From: Porodaedalea pini
Lineage: Eukaryota > Basidiomycota > Agaricomycetes > Hymenochaetales > Hymenochaetaceae
Length of the DNA: 64,000 nt
Direction of reading: 5' to 3'
Assembly: GCA_002794775.1 (NCBI GenBank)
Contig: NBAY01000024.1
Span: 1-64,000 of the forward strand
The translations under genes were made by a program, and so were the position numbers. Positions 21,618-32,271 of the stretch are shown here, piece after piece. The notes beneath the pieces are model-generated. The model was not told the DNA's origin. It saw only the letters and a program-made list of their open reading frames with translations, and searched no databases. Numbering within the stretch: the first letter of the stretch is position 1; each line of letters begins with the position of its first letter.

Positions 21618-22031
21618 TGTTAGGCGGGAGCCCGGGAGACGACTCGGACTGGGCAGGCCTCGGCTGACTGTTGTCTGGGGCGTGCTATACTCGAGCATAG
21701 ACTCGGGACACGCTTACTCAGGCTAGGTCGTCATGGAGGTAAGAGGATTAATACAAGACTAGACTAATACAAGGGGGACGAGTCTCACCTAGGTCGTCGC
21801 GGAGGTAAGAGGAAAAGCAGAACAAGGAGTTCATGCGATTCCTGAGACCTTATATAGTGACGACCGCGAGACTATATTACCTAACGTTACATAGTGAGTG
21901 GGAATGGAACGAATGAAGGCAGTGTGGGAATGATTGTGTAAGATGGGTAAATATAATGAAAAGGACGAATATAATAAAGGAAATGGTAAAAAAGGAAAAT
22001 AAAGGAAAAGGTGAAAGTTCAGGTTCTAACA
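21618..22031 (-). repeat. 3' LTR of element B
   Basis: 414 bp, TGTTAG to CTAACA. The polypurine tract complement (22035-22044) follows on the plus strand. Confidence 0.93.
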
Positions 22032-23285
22032 TTACTCCCCCTTCAAGGTTGGGCGTCCCGACCAACCATGATCGCGGTCGTCAGGCTCGGTGTCGACGAA
22101 GAGCGGATGGAGTCGTTGACGAGGGATGTCGAGTTTCCGAGGTGCACCGGGATGTTTGAGGTAGAACTCAGCGATCGCCTCCTTCGCGTTCTCGCCGAAG
22201 TCCGTCTCAGGCTGCCAAGTAGGTTCATTGTAGCCGACCCACTTGACAAGGTACTGTAGTTTCCCTCGGTGCAGACGTGAGTCTAAGACTTCCTCGAGTT
22301 CGTATTCCTCCTCGTTGTCGACGATGTCTGGCGGCGGCGGCGGCGGCGGTTGCTTCTGACTTTCAAAGGACGGTTTGACGGCGGGTTTCAATAGGGCTTC
22401 GTTGAAGACAGGGTGGACCTTTTTCCATCGCTTCGGGAGTTTGAGCTTGTACGCGCTCGCTCCTATCTTGTCGACGACGTCAAAGGGGCCGTACCATTTG
22501 TCTGCGAGTTTCTTTGTCAGCGAGTCCATACTGATGTTTCGCCCATCAAGGAAGACCTTGTCTCCAGCCTTGTACTCCACCGAAGCTCCTGCTGTCCGGT
22601 CATGGTATCGCTTCATGTCCTCTGCTGCCTTGACTAGGTTGTCCTTAGCAACGCGATGAGTCTCCTTGATGTGCTTTGCGAATTCTTCCGCTGACATGTT
22701 AGCAGATGAGGTTCGCGTCGTGTCAAAGCTCAAGGGGTGACGTCCTGTGTTCGCGTAGAAGGGGGACATCTTCGTTGCTGAGTGTTCACGGTTGTTGTAT
22801 GCGAACTCTGCGAGGGGGAGCCAGTCCTTCCAGTCCGATTGTCGATGGTTAACGAAGAGTCGAAGGTACTGTTCGAGCTCTTGGTTAACGCGTTCCGTTT
22901 GACCATCCGTCTGTGGATGGTACGCTGTTGACGGGTTGCCTTCAATGTGCAGAAGTTTGTATAGTTCCTTCATCATCGACGCATCGAACTGCGTGCCTCG
23001 GTCGTGGATGATCTTCTTCGGTAGGCCATGGAGGCGGAAGACGTGGTCGCGGTACAGCTGGGCCATGCCTTCTGCTGGCAGCTTTGTCATCGTCGGGATT
23101 GCGTGCATCTGCTTCGAGAACCTATCCACGAAGACGCAGATAGCATTGTGTCCCTTGGAGTCCGGGAGCTCTCCGATTAGGTCGACCGTAACGATTTCCC
23201 AGGGTCCTTCAGGGACAGCATTTGGATGAAGCGGTCTAGACCTCGACGTTCTTAAGGCTTTCATCCGTTGACAACGGTCGCATCC
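22032..23285 (-). CDS. pol: Pol part 2, element B: integrase core and chromodomain (after in-frame TGA)
   Basis: Counterpart of 4954-6123 in A, with the D,D35E integrase core and chromodomain. The reading frame runs on past the A stop to a TAA (22032-22034) that touches the 3' LTR, adding about 28 residues. Seven Pro codons precede the chromodomain, against six in A. An internal ATG lies at 23264. Expression would require readthrough of TGA 23286-23288 or independent initiation. Confidence 0.9.
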   Translation of the reverse strand, partial: GCDRCQRMKALRTSRSRPLHPNAVPEGPWEIVTVDLIGELPDSKGHNAICVFVDRFSKQMHAIPTMTKLPAEGMAQLYRDHVFRLHGLPKKIIHDRGTQFDASMMKELYKLLHIEGNPSTAYHPQTDGQTERVNQELEQYLRLFVNHRQSDWKDWLPLAEFAYNNREHSATKMSPFYANTGRHPLSFDTTRTSSANMSAEEFAKHIKETHRVAKDNLVKAAEDMKRYHDRTAGASVEYKAGDKVFLDGRNISMDSLTKKLADKWYGPFDVVDKIGASAYKLKLPKRWKKVHPVFNEALLKPAVKPSFESQKQPPPPPPPDIVDNEEEYELEEVLDSRLHRGKLQYLVKWVGYNEPTWQPETDFGENAKEAIAEFYLKHPGAPRKLDIPRQRLHPLFVDTEPDDRDHGWSGRPTLKGE

Positions 23286-25706
23286 TCAGACATATGCTCG
23301 GACGTCGGAGAACATCGATGCCCACCAGAAATCGCGACGTACGAGTTCTACTGTCTTCGACGCTCCCGGATGACCAGCCAGAACCGAGTCGTGGCACTCC
23401 CACAACACGGCCTCCTTTATTGTTGATGGAACATATACCTTGCCTTTCATCCGCCACAACCCGTCGACCTCCACCAAACCCGTAGGCCTTTCCGACTCGT
23501 CTTGCGCCCTCTGCGCTTCACCCACTCGTTCCACCACCTCGTCGCGCGATGTCCGCACCACTCCACGGTTCAACCACTTGTCTTTGATGAACACGACCCC
23601 ATCGTTGTCATCCTTGCCCTGATCATAGCCCGCCATGCGCGATAGCAGGTCGGCCTTGCCCATCGTCTTGCCCGACTTGTGTTCGAGGTGGAAGTTGAAT
23701 TCTTCAAGTTCGGTCCGCCAGCGAGCTTGGCGGTAGCTCAGCTTCTGCACCGACCTGAAGTAGGTGAGGTTGGCGTGGTCAGACCAGATCTCAATCTTGT
23801 GGCGAGCGCCAAGGAGATATTGTCGCCACTCCTTGAGTGCCGAAACAATCGCGAGCATCTCCTTGTCGTAGATCTCGTAGTTTCGTTCCGCCGGTTCAAG
23901 TGCCTCTGACCTGTAGGCGATCACCCTCCACTTCCCTTCCTGCTTCTGCAACAATACACCACCGAGCGCAAAGTTCGACAAATCCGCTTCTACGTGGAAA
24001 GGGCCCTCGTCATTGGCGATGGCTAGGACTGGAGGTGAGCAGAGACGTCGTCTCAGCTCCTTGAACGCTTCCTGCTGTTCGGTCTCCCATACCCAGTCCT
24101 TCTTGCCTGTTAACGACGTCAACGGTCGGACCACCTTGCTGTAGTCCTTAATAAACCGTCTCAGCCAGTTTCCCATACCGAGGAACTGTTGCAGCTCCTT
24201 GAGGTTCCGTGGGACTGGCCAGTTCACAATTGCCTCCGTCTTTGCCGGGTCAGCCCTGATCTCGCCATTGCCAATGATGTGGCCGAGGTATTTGACGACC
24301 TTGGCGTCAAACTCGCACTTTTCCGGCTTCAGGTACAGGCCGTTTTCTCGGAGGATCTGGAGTACACGCCTCGATGTGTCGATATGCTCCTCAATGGTTT
24401 CCGAGAGGATCAGGATGTCGTCGAGGTATACGATGATCAAGTTCGCGTAGATTAGGTCCTTAAAGATGTGGTTGACAAAGGCCTGGAATGTGGCCGGCGT
24501 GTTGCAAAGGCCAAAAAACATGACCGTTGGTTCGAAGAGGCCCATGTTCGTGCGAAACGCTGCCTTCCATTCGTCACCCTCGCAGATCCGGATATTGTAG
24601 TACCCCCAGCGAAGGTCAAGCTTAGTGATGTACTTCGCTTTCTTGACCTTGTCGACGAGTTCGTCAATGAGAGGGAGGGGATACTTGTTCTTGATCGTAC
24701 CGTCATTGAGCTTACGGTAATCCTGGATCGGACGTAGCGATTTGTCGGCCTTCTTAATGAAGAAGAAGGGCGACGCCATGGGCGATATCGACCGTCGAAT
24801 GCGACCCGACTTCAGATTTTCATCAAGGAAGTCCTTGAGTGACTGCTGCTCAGTTGGCGTGAGCGGGTAGATCTTACAGTCGCTCGGTTTGAAGTCGGGC
24901 TTCAAGTCGATGACATGGTCCCAGGGTCGGTGTTCCGGCAGCTTCTCGAAACCTTTTTCGCTGAAAACGTCGGCGTAGTCGTTGAGGTATGCGGGCCAGG
25001 ACGCCTTGTCCATTCGCATCTCACTCACTCTCCTCATCTGTTCCACCACCTTCTTCATGTCGCCTAGGTCCTCCACCGTCTCCATCTGGATCGTACATTC
25101 TTCTGGACAGCGGGTGAATTTGATCGAACCCGTTTTCCAGTCGACCTCCGGATTGTGACGTCGAAGCCAGTCGTACCCTAGGAAGATGTTTGACGACGCT
25201 AGGGATGTCACTGCGAGGACAATCCTCTCCTGGTGACGGCCGATCATGAGCTTGACGTCAACGTACTCCTCGATCAATCCGGCCTCATTGTGCGTACCAT
25301 CGGCGTTGAGCACCGTGAGGGGTCGAATGTAGCGTTTCGTTTTCAACCCGTACCTCTCGACGAACCTGACGTCGATGCAGGATCCCGTGCATCCTGAATC
25401 CACAAGGGCATGCGCATCTATCTCTCTCGCCTCACCCGCTATTTCATGCTCGACGGTCAGGAGAAGGTCCAGCTGGCGTCCACCAGTTCCTCTCATGAAC
25501 AGTTGCTCGTACTCTTCATCTTTGTTCACACCGGTGGGGACTTCGTAATCGGGAAAACCATCGACGTCGTTTGCATCTATGTATTGTACAGATGGTTGGT
25601 TATATTTTAGCGAATCCGGATTCGAAGCCCCTTGTTCTTCTCGGTCAGTCGCCCCGATGGCTACGCCTGACCACTCGCAAAACCCTGCGAGTCGACGACC
25701 TCTTCG
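23286..25706 (-). CDS. pol: Pol part 1, element B: protease, reverse transcriptase, RNase H, start of integrase
   Basis: The translated part is identical to that of A over its length, including DSG of protease, YLDD of reverse transcriptase, the RNase H acidic residues and the integrase His pair. The same TGA (23286-23288) stops it before the Cys pair. It is entered by -1 frameshift from gag; the frame is open from 25706. Confidence 0.93.
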   Translation of the reverse strand, partial: RRGRRLAGFCEWSGVAIGATDREEQGASNPDSLKYNQPSVQYIDANDVDGFPDYEVPTGVNKDEEYEQLFMRGTGGRQLDLLLTVEHEIAGEAREIDAHALVDSGCTGSCIDVRFVERYGLKTKRYIRPLTVLNADGTHNEAGLIEEYVDVKLMIGRHQERIVLAVTSLASSNIFLGYDWLRRHNPEVDWKTGSIKFTRCPEECTIQMETVEDLGDMKKVVEQMRRVSEMRMDKASWPAYLNDYADVFSEKGFEKLPEHRPWDHVIDLKPDFKPSDCKIYPLTPTEQQSLKDFLDENLKSGRIRRSISPMASPFFFIKKADKSLRPIQDYRKLNDGTIKNKYPLPLIDELVDKVKKAKYITKLDLRWGYYNIRICEGDEWKAAFRTNMGLFEPTVMFFGLCNTPATFQAFVNHIFKDLIYANLIIVYLDDILILSETIEEHIDTSRRVLQILRENGLYLKPEKCEFDAKVVKYLGHIIGNGEIRADPAKTEAIVNWPVPRNLKELQQFLGMGNWLRRFIKDYSKVVRPLTSLTGKKDWVWETEQQEAFKELRRRLCSPPVLAIANDEGPFHVEADLSNFALGGVLLQKQEGKWRVIAYRSEALEPAERNYEIYDKEMLAIVSALKEWRQYLLGARHKIEIWSDHANLTYFRSVQKLSYRQARWRTELEEFNFHLEHKSGKTMGKADLLSRMAGYDQGKDDNDGVVFIKDKWLNRGVVRTSRDEVVERVGEAQRAQDESERPTGLVEVDGLWRMKGKVYVPSTIKEAVLWECHDSVLAGHPGASKTVELVRRDFWWASMFSDVRAYV
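25643..25685 (-). promoter_or_regulatory. Programmed -1 frameshift signal, element B
   Basis: The GGGTTTT heptamer (complement of 25679-25685) and downstream GGTCAG/CTGACC stem are identical to those in element A. Confidence 0.75.
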
Positions 25707-26728
25707 TCATTGTCTTCTTCCTCCACATAGTCCTCCACCGTCGACCTTCGAGTGTCCACAACTTCCTCGAATGCCGACTCCTTCATCGCACCGAGCTCAT
25801 CAGCGATGAGGCGGCGCTCGCCCGGTGCCATCAGCTCCAACATACGCTGGATGATCAGCTTTGCCTGCGGACATTTGTCCTTAAAGTGTCCCAGTCCGCC
25901 GCAAATCCAGCACGCGCGCTTTCGTTGCGCCTCATTCATCAAGACGTCCATCGGTTGGCCGGCACCTCCGAAAGTGACGCCCGTCGCGTCACGCTTATCG
26001 GCGTGCGGGGCTGCTACCTGTCGGCGTGCAGGGGGTCCTTGTTGCGGCGTCGGACGGGGCGTGAACGGCAATGTACAACCTCGTTGGATGGCGCGAATCT
26101 GCTGTTCGCCCCGATCAATCTCAATGGCCTTCTTTTTCCATGCCTCATACGTTGTTGGCACGGGCGTCGACCTCAACACGCCGCGGACTACCTCGATGTT
26201 CATCACGCGTTGCAGGCGGTCACAAATGACGCCTTCGTCCTTCAGCTCCGCTGCCTTGATGATCACGTCGAGGTCCTGGAAGAATTGGTCGGCGGAGAGG
26301 TCCTTCTGGATCTTGTCTCGGAACTTCTTCAGCGCCTTCTCCTTTCTGTTCGGATCATTGAAGGAGGCATCCAGTCGTTCCTGGAACTTGGCCCAGTCGT
26401 CCGTAAAGCTCACGACGCCATTCATTGTGAATTCCTGGACGTAGTTTTGCGCCCACGTTGACACATTGCCACCCTTGAGGTAAGAGAGGGCGACATAGAT
26501 TTTGCTCGACGATGAGGGATACCTCGTGGGGTTCGCCGAGACGAAAAGTAGGACTTTGCGCTTGAAGTCGAGGTAGTCATCGCCGCCAGCGAATTCGTGT
26601 GGCCGGGCGACGTCAATCGAGGGAGCTGGAGCTTGGGCCGCAGGGGCGTTCATTGCTGCTCGGGTGAAGGCGGCAGCTACGATCGCTGCGATCTCTTGTT
26701 GTTGCCTTTGAGTGAAACCTTCAGCCAT
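25661..26728 (-). CDS. gag: Gag polyprotein, element B
   Basis: Same 355-residue Gag as in element A, starting at the conserved ATG (26728) and ending at TAG. It has the Retrotrans_gag core, the CX2CX4HX4C knuckle and an acidic tail. The frame is open further upstream as in A. Confidence 0.9.
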   Translation of the reverse strand: MAEGFTQRQQQEIAAIVAAAFTRAAMNAPAAQAPAPSIDVARPHEFAGGDDYLDFKRKVLLFVSANPTRYPSSSSKIYVALSYLKGGNVSTWAQNYVQEFTMNGVVSFTDDWAKFQERLDASFNDPNRKEKALKKFRDKIQKDLSADQFFQDLDVIIKAAELKDEGVICDRLQRVMNIEVVRGVLRSTPVPTTYEAWKKKAIEIDRGEQQIRAIQRGCTLPFTPRPTPQQGPPARRQVAAPHADKRDATGVTFGGAGQPMDVLMNEAQRKRACWICGGLGHFKDKCPQAKLIIQRMLELMAPGERRLIADELGAMKESAFEEVVDTRRSTVEDYVEEEDNDEEVVDSQGFASGQA

Positions 26729-27452
26729 CGCTGGTACGGGCGTATGTGTCAGGCGCTCAGGGGGTGTCGGCGGTGACGAGTCTCTACGGGGTGTACGATA
26801 GCCCCCTGGTTCGCTTGGGAGGACGACCGACGATGTTGAGACTGTCGGTGATGATGGTGCACGGGGAGGTCGAGGCGCCCAACGAGTTCGCTCGCCGGAA
26901 GACGGGTCAGTCGAGTACCAGGCGTGCCTAGTGTCACTCCACCAGAGATTATGAGTGACGTGGTTTCTGTCGTCCGCTACGTACAATTGGCGTTCCGCGT
27001 CGTAGCGTGAAGAAGAGGGGAAAGCCCGCTGTTGTTCCTCGGTGAGATCTATCTTGACTATGTCGGGGGGGGAACAGGTAGGGGCTGGTTGTCCGGATGT
27101 ACGTTATGCTGACAAAGGACAGGTTCGTCGGCGAGTTTGATGACCAAACGGAAGGAGGCGGCTGAGATCACAATCGACAACGACGTCGACGACTGTACAC
27201 GGTGTGTTACCCACGTCCAGGTCAGATGGTTCCTCCACCAGAGGGAGAAGCGAAGAGCCAGGGTCGGGAAATGTCGGGTGTAGGTTTACGTAATACACAA
27301 ACGTCCGAAAACGTCCGGGCAGGGTTGAGGGTTGTCGTTCAGGGAGTTTACACATCCAATCCGTCAAGGGGAGTGCTCCTCTAGACTGGGTGGGGGCGAG
27401 TCGACAGCGACGACGTACGCTGGGGATGAGCCTGGGTGGGGTTCTGCTTTTA
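26729..27452 (-). other. Leader and self-priming site of element B
   Basis: Counterpart of 788-1510. The homopolymer is eight bases (27065-27072), one more than in A. Primer site complement GTTCTGCTTTT is at 27441-27451, matching AAAAGCAGAAC at 27648-27658 in the LTR. Confidence 0.8.
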
Positions 27453-27866
27453 TGTTAGGCGGGAGCCCGGGAGACGACTCGGACTGGGCAGGCCTCGGCT
27501 GACTGTTGTCTGGGGCGTGCTATACTCGAGCATAGACTCGGGACACGCTTACTCAGGCTAGGTCGTCGCGGAGGTAAGAGGATTAATACAAGACTAGACT
27601 AATACAAGGGGGACGAGTCTCACCTAGGTCGTCGCGGAGGTAAGAGGAAAAGCAGAACAAGGAGTTCATGCGATTCCTGAGACCTTATATAGCGACGACC
27701 GCGAGACTATATTACCTAACATTACATAGTGAGTGGGAATGGAACGAATGAAGGCAGTGTGGGAATGATTGTGTAAGATGGGTAAATATAATGAAAAGGA
27801 TGAATATAATAAAGGAAATGGTAAAAAAGGAAAATAAAGGAAAAGGTGAAAGTTCAGGTTCTAACA
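27453..27866 (-). repeat. 5' LTR of element B
   Basis: 414 bp, TGTTAG to CTAACA, followed by target duplication CTGCC. Confidence 0.93.
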
Positions 27867-28760
27867 CTGCCCTATGGGCACTGTGCCTGGTAGTGGCCTG
27901 GCTGCTTATAGAGCCAGCACGCTCCTCGTCATTGCATCTCATTCATTGAGATGTCCATTGGTTGGCTGGCACTGCCAAAAGTTATACTGGTCGCATCATG
28001 CTTGTCGACGTGGGGGTGTTGGGCTGTTGTCGAACCGGGGGCTGTCGCATTGCTTGCTGACATGGGGGAATGGGTGGCTGAGGGCAGTTGAAGTGCCCTT
28101 TCTAGATGTTGCATACTTGTTGCTTGACACAGTCAATCTCTACTGCCTTCTTCTTCCACATCTCATATGTTGTTGGGACTGGCATTGACTGTAGGACTCC
28201 TCGAACCACTTCAAGATTCAGGGCCTGTTGTAGCTGGGTACAGACATCAAAGTTGTGGGCTGCATCCATCATTCCTGCCTTTGTGCACAGGACATCAAAC
28301 TTCTGGAAGAATTCATCAGTGGTGAGGTCCTTCTGCACAAGTGTGCACATCTTCACTAACACTTTCACCTTATGGTTTGGATTGTCAAATGATGCATCCA
28401 GATGCTCTTGGAACTTTTTCCAAGTCTCCATCAGGTTCACTGCACCATTCTTTGTGAATTCCTCGATGTAGTTCTGTGCCCACATCAACACATTGCCTCC
28501 TTTTAGGTATGAGAGCATGAGGTAAATCTTACTTGCCGACATTGGGTACCTGCTTGGGTTTGCTGAGACGAAAAGGAGGATTTCATGCTTGAAGTCAAGG
28601 TAGTCGTCACTGCCAGTGAATTCGCATGGCTGGGCAACATCAATGGAGGGAGTCAGAGCTGGTGCTTGGGCTGGTGGCATGATGTGGGAGAATGTGGCGG
28701 CGACTATTGCCATGACCTCTTGTTGTTGCTGCTGCGTGAAACCCATTGACATTGTTGTGG
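27867..28760 (-). pseudogene. E gag N-terminal part (right of element B)
   Basis: Minus-strand peptide begins MSMGFTQQQQQE (about 28755) and runs through the Retrotrans_gag core to the region before the zinc knuckle. It joins 21617 once B is removed. Stops and frameshifts are present. Confidence 0.85.
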
Positions 28761-29461
28761 GTGTGTGTGTTAAAGGTTTGGAGGGAGTCAGTGGTGATGA
28801 GTCTTGGCACAGTGTGCAGTAACCTCCTGGGTCACGAGGGAGGATGACTGAAGATGTCGAGGCAATAGGTGATGATGGTGTACAAGGAGCCCACCTGATT
28901 CTATGTGCTCTGTCATCAGTCAAGTACCAAGCATTCCTTATGTCACTCCATCAGATGTTGTGGACAACACCTTGGTTATCAGTTGCAATGTACGAGGCGT
29001 GATCGGGGTCATACTGCGAAGAAGAGGGGAGAGCCCATTGTTGTTCCTCAGTGAGATCTATCTTGACTTAAGACGGCAGAGGAACAGGGATAGGTTGTTC
29101 GTTCAAAGTGGGGTTATGCCAATGTTGAACAGGTTCATCGGTGAAGTTGATGACAAGGTGGAAGGAGCTTAACAAGATGATAAATGATAGTGTTGACAAT
29201 GTCTGTACTTGTCTGGTTACCCACATCTACATCAGGTGCATTCTCCACTAGAGGCTAAGGTAGAGAGCCAGAGCTGAAAGAGTTGGTTGAGGGTTTATGT
29301 AATACACAAACATCTGAAAATGTCTGGGCAGGGTTGAGAGTTGTCATTTAGGGGGTTTACACATCAAGTCCTTCAAGGGGAGCACTCCTCTAGACCGAGT
29401 GAAGGTGGGTCGACAGCAATGACATATGCTGAAGATGAGCCTGGGTAGGGTTCTGCTTTTA
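28761..29461 (-). other. Leader and self-priming site of relic E
   Basis: Decayed leader with the same order of open stretches as in A. The primer-site complement at 29450-29460 is still a perfect match to AAAAGCAGAAC at 36659-36669 in the far half of its LTR. Confidence 0.75.
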
Positions 29462-29579
29462 TGTTAGGCAGGAGTTCAGGTGGCGCTCGAACTGGGCAGG
29501 CCTCAGCTGACTGTCATCTGGGATGTGCTATACTTGAGCAGAGACTCGGGACGCGCTGGTCTCACCTAGGTTGTCACGG
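29462..29579 (-). repeat. 5' LTR of relic E, left piece
   Basis: Begins TGTTAGGC next to the primer site and runs for 118 bp before repeat F1 interrupts it. The LTR resumes at 36580. Confidence 0.8.
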
Positions 29580-30797
29580 TGTTGTGCTGGAAAGTGTAAT
29601 GAAATAAAATGGTGTAATATTCACAATCACAATTTCCACTGAGTCAGTTGGACTTGTCTTGAGTCAAACGTCTTCTCAGGTTGTCGAGAGGCTGAGATGT
29701 ATGCTATTTAGTTTCTAAGGTGTCAAATAGCAGTTAGCTCTAGATCTTCTAGAGCTCAGATTTCTCAGATAATTTCACTAAGTGCTCAAGCCAGGTGCTC
29801 AAGCTAAGTACACGTCAATGTAATATGTAATGAATGCTAAACTACTGCGTTAGTTGCTTAAGCCCCTTACTTAAGCTTTACTATATGAGTCAGTCTTAAC
29901 ACACAATAAGATCAGTAAATTTGCTAGTTGCTTAAGCCTTGCGCTTAAGCTCTTACTAAACAAGTCAGACTGATCACACAATAAATCACAAGTAAAATCG
30001 TTATATTGTTGGGGGCTAGGCCCTCCTTATATAGACTACAGTGGTATATTTATAGATTTGGTAACTATGGTAACTAAGTTCTAGAACCTTCTCTGACATC
30101 CTAACATATTCCATCAATATTCTATACTGTTCCATGCAACTCCATCGGGGTTCTATAATATTCTCTGACCTTCTAATTCTTCTGTAACCTTCTTTGTGCT
30201 TCCATTTGTTTGCTAAATGGCTTGGCTGATCTCTTCTTCTATGGATCAGCACTAATGACGGAGAATTCATGACTGTACTTCCATCACTCGGTGAGTTCCT
30301 GAAACAACTCCGTCTTTGCATGCGTCTGCATGGACTGACAATATTGAGAAAATTGTACTTGTTAAATACTAGTTTCCATCTTCATATTCACTAATTACCA
30401 GCAATCTGCCATGCCATCACTCTATCTTCTAAACACTAATGCTCTTTGCTCCATGCTGAATGACTGCTTGGCTGAGTTATGGTCTAGACCACTCTAGCCA
30501 TCTAATGAGGTTCCATTATGTATAAGGTATGAGTCATTAGATTACTTATTACACACACATTTTAACATCGTGATCAGAATTATGGTGGAAGTTTCTATAG
30601 AAGTCCACGTATCACCTCCTGACTTGGGTTCACCTTCTGAGTGTGTCTTTCTTTCTTTCTTTGTATTTTGTTTTGTTATATCTGAGTCTCTGAATCATAT
30701 GCATAGGGATTCCCTTCACCGCTCGGACATCTAGAATTACTGTGCTTGCTTTAGTGTAGTGAACATGATTAAGAATCCTAATATCATAGTTGCATAA
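29580..30797 (+). repeat. Repeat F1 (LTR-like, ~1.25 kb), left piece
   Basis: Begins TGTTGTGCTGGAAAG and is about 97% identical by eye to F2 at 39598-40863. It contains a TATA-like CCTTATATAG at about 30023. It is split by element G and ends at 36548-36579 (…CCTGACA). The TG...CA ends suggest a solo LTR, but no clean target duplication is seen and the exact boundary is uncertain. Minus-strand open frames in it (about 30016-30321) have no recognisable domain. Confidence 0.65.
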
Positions 30798-30815
30798 CAT
30801 CAGGAAAATGGCAAA

Positions 30816-31377
30816 AACTCATAGTTAGCCATAGTGGTATATAGTCACATAGCAGTTTATAGCATGTTATAGTCATGTATAGTTGCATAGTACATAGTGA
30901 TAGAGTGCTATATAGTGCTTATAGTTTTATATAGTTCATAGGCTCTCATAGTTACATAAAGTTATATAGCATATGGTTTATAGTATCCATAGTCAGATAT
31001 AGCTGTAATAGTATTATATAGTATATATCTACAATGATGCTGAGTAGAGAATCTCAATAGCACAATGGATGAAAACCAACCTGAGGTCACAACTGAATGA
31101 TGACTAGCATTGAGAATCTGTATTCATCAATCAGAAAAATATCTGCATAAAATAATAACTATGGTTGGGAGACTGTTTTTGGCTGCTCCTAAGTCTGCAT
31201 TGCATCATTTATTTGTATAAATTTAAATTGTCTCTACTCTTTTACCCACCAATCTTGACACACTGGTTGTTGAAGAAATACTTTGGGATGAAGGGTTCAT
31301 TAAGCAGGTAAAAGTAAAAGGTGGTGAGTAAGGGATCTGAGAGTCAGTGAGACGCGTCAAAATTCACAAGTCCAATT
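30816..31377. repeat. Left subterminal region of element G
   Basis: AT-rich, with about 20 short CATAGT/TATAGT-type words up to about 31030, then unique AT-rich sequence. No gene seen. The right subterminal region (about 36230-36529) carries the complementary words. Confidence 0.6.
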
Positions 31378-31431
31378 TCCCACGCTCTTGCTCGTGGATG
31401 GGCACCCATCCACGAGCAAGAGCGTGGGAAC
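31378..31431. repeat. Perfect 26-bp hairpin at the edge of the captured PRP3 fragment
   Basis: Two 26-bp arms (31378-31403 and 31406-31431) are perfect reverse complements with a 2-nt centre. Around it, GACGCGTCAAAA (about 31351) and TTTTGACGCG (about 31453) make an outer inverted pair. Confidence 0.9.
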
Positions 31432-31439
31432 TCGATCAC

Positions 31440-32260
31440 ATGTGTGTTGGTTTTGACGCGTGCCACTGCCAACTTCACACCACCCATCAACAACAGCACC
31501 CTGGTGCGTTCGAAGGAGAATACTTTACGATCGTTCCGCTTCAACCAGAAGGGGAAGTATGTCCAGATCGCAAACCAATACCGTCAAGACGCTCAGCTGG
31601 AAACTCTCAAGCAGTGTATCGCCGAAGGCGCTCGGAAGACGGGTCTGAATGGAGAGTTTGAGACCACGGAAAAGATCATCAGGGTGAGTCATTGTATATG
31701 GCCGATTAATGTGTTCTGACTCTACATGTAGCGTGAAGCTCCGAATGCAGAGTAGTGAAGCATGGCCTTTTTACCCAACGACTCCTACGATGATTTGAAT
31801 GCAGGAATATCCGCACTCAATATCTGTGCTCAATATCCATACTCTCGACCCTCCCATAACATCTACGTGCAACACCCCATAAAGATCCCTGCTCCGGGCG
31901 ACAAGGACAAGACGAAGATTAAGCCGCTCATGCTACGAAGAGGGGGCAGAAGATGTGCAAGCAGCGCCGGCAGGCAGAACTGCAGGACAAGCGCAACCGC
32001 ATCCGCATGGGTCTTGCTCCGTCTGACGCGTCTAAAGCCCGCCTCGCAAATCTCGCGAAAGTGCTGACCAGCGACGCTGTGCAAGATCCCTCGCGCGTCG
32101 AGACACGCGTGTGGCGCGAGGTCATGACGCGCAAGCATAACCACGGCAAGATGAAGACGGGGCGCAAGTTTACAGACGAGCAATGCCACAAGAAGACGGA
32201 AAGCTAGAAGAGGAAAGGAAAGGGCTTGTTGGCGCTGTCTTCGAGTACGCCAATTTCTGC
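31440..32260 (+). pseudogene. PRP3-like U4/U6 snRNP protein gene fragment (captured in G)
   Basis: Peptides in several frames read like the middle of fungal PRP3 (PRPF3): KYVQIANQYRQDAQLE, then an intron with GTGAGT (about 31683) and TAG (about 31732), YDDLNAGISALN, IYVQHPIKIPAPGDKDK, KPLML and RLANLAKVLTSDAVQDPSRV. A TAG and several frame changes break it, and both protein ends are missing. PRP3 acts in the spliceosomal tri-snRNP. The retained intron shows DNA-level capture rather than copying from mRNA. Assignment is by motif recognition only. Confidence 0.65.
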
Positions 32261-32271
32261 TTCCCTCCTAC

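Larger units (their letters stand above)
21618..27866 (-). mobile_element. Element B: full-length Ty3/gypsy chromovirus LTR retrotransposon
   Basis: Inverted near-identical copy of element A. LTRs 21618-22031 and 27453-27866 (both 414 bp) differ by about five transitions, mostly at CpG. Target duplication CTGCC occurs at 21613-21617 and 27867-27871. The internal layout and the in-frame TGA in pol are the same as in A. Differences from A include one extra C in the leader run, one extra Pro codon in the polyproline stretch and no early stop after the chromodomain. Confidence 0.96.
17814..29461 (-). mobile_element. Relic E: decayed chromovirus, split by element B
   Basis: Internal region on the minus strand from the polypurine tract (17817) to the primer site (GTTCTGCTTTT complement, 29450-29460). 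Element B (21618-27866) is inserted in its gag with CTGCC duplications. The two halves are 17814-21617 and 27867-29461. Confidence 0.88.
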
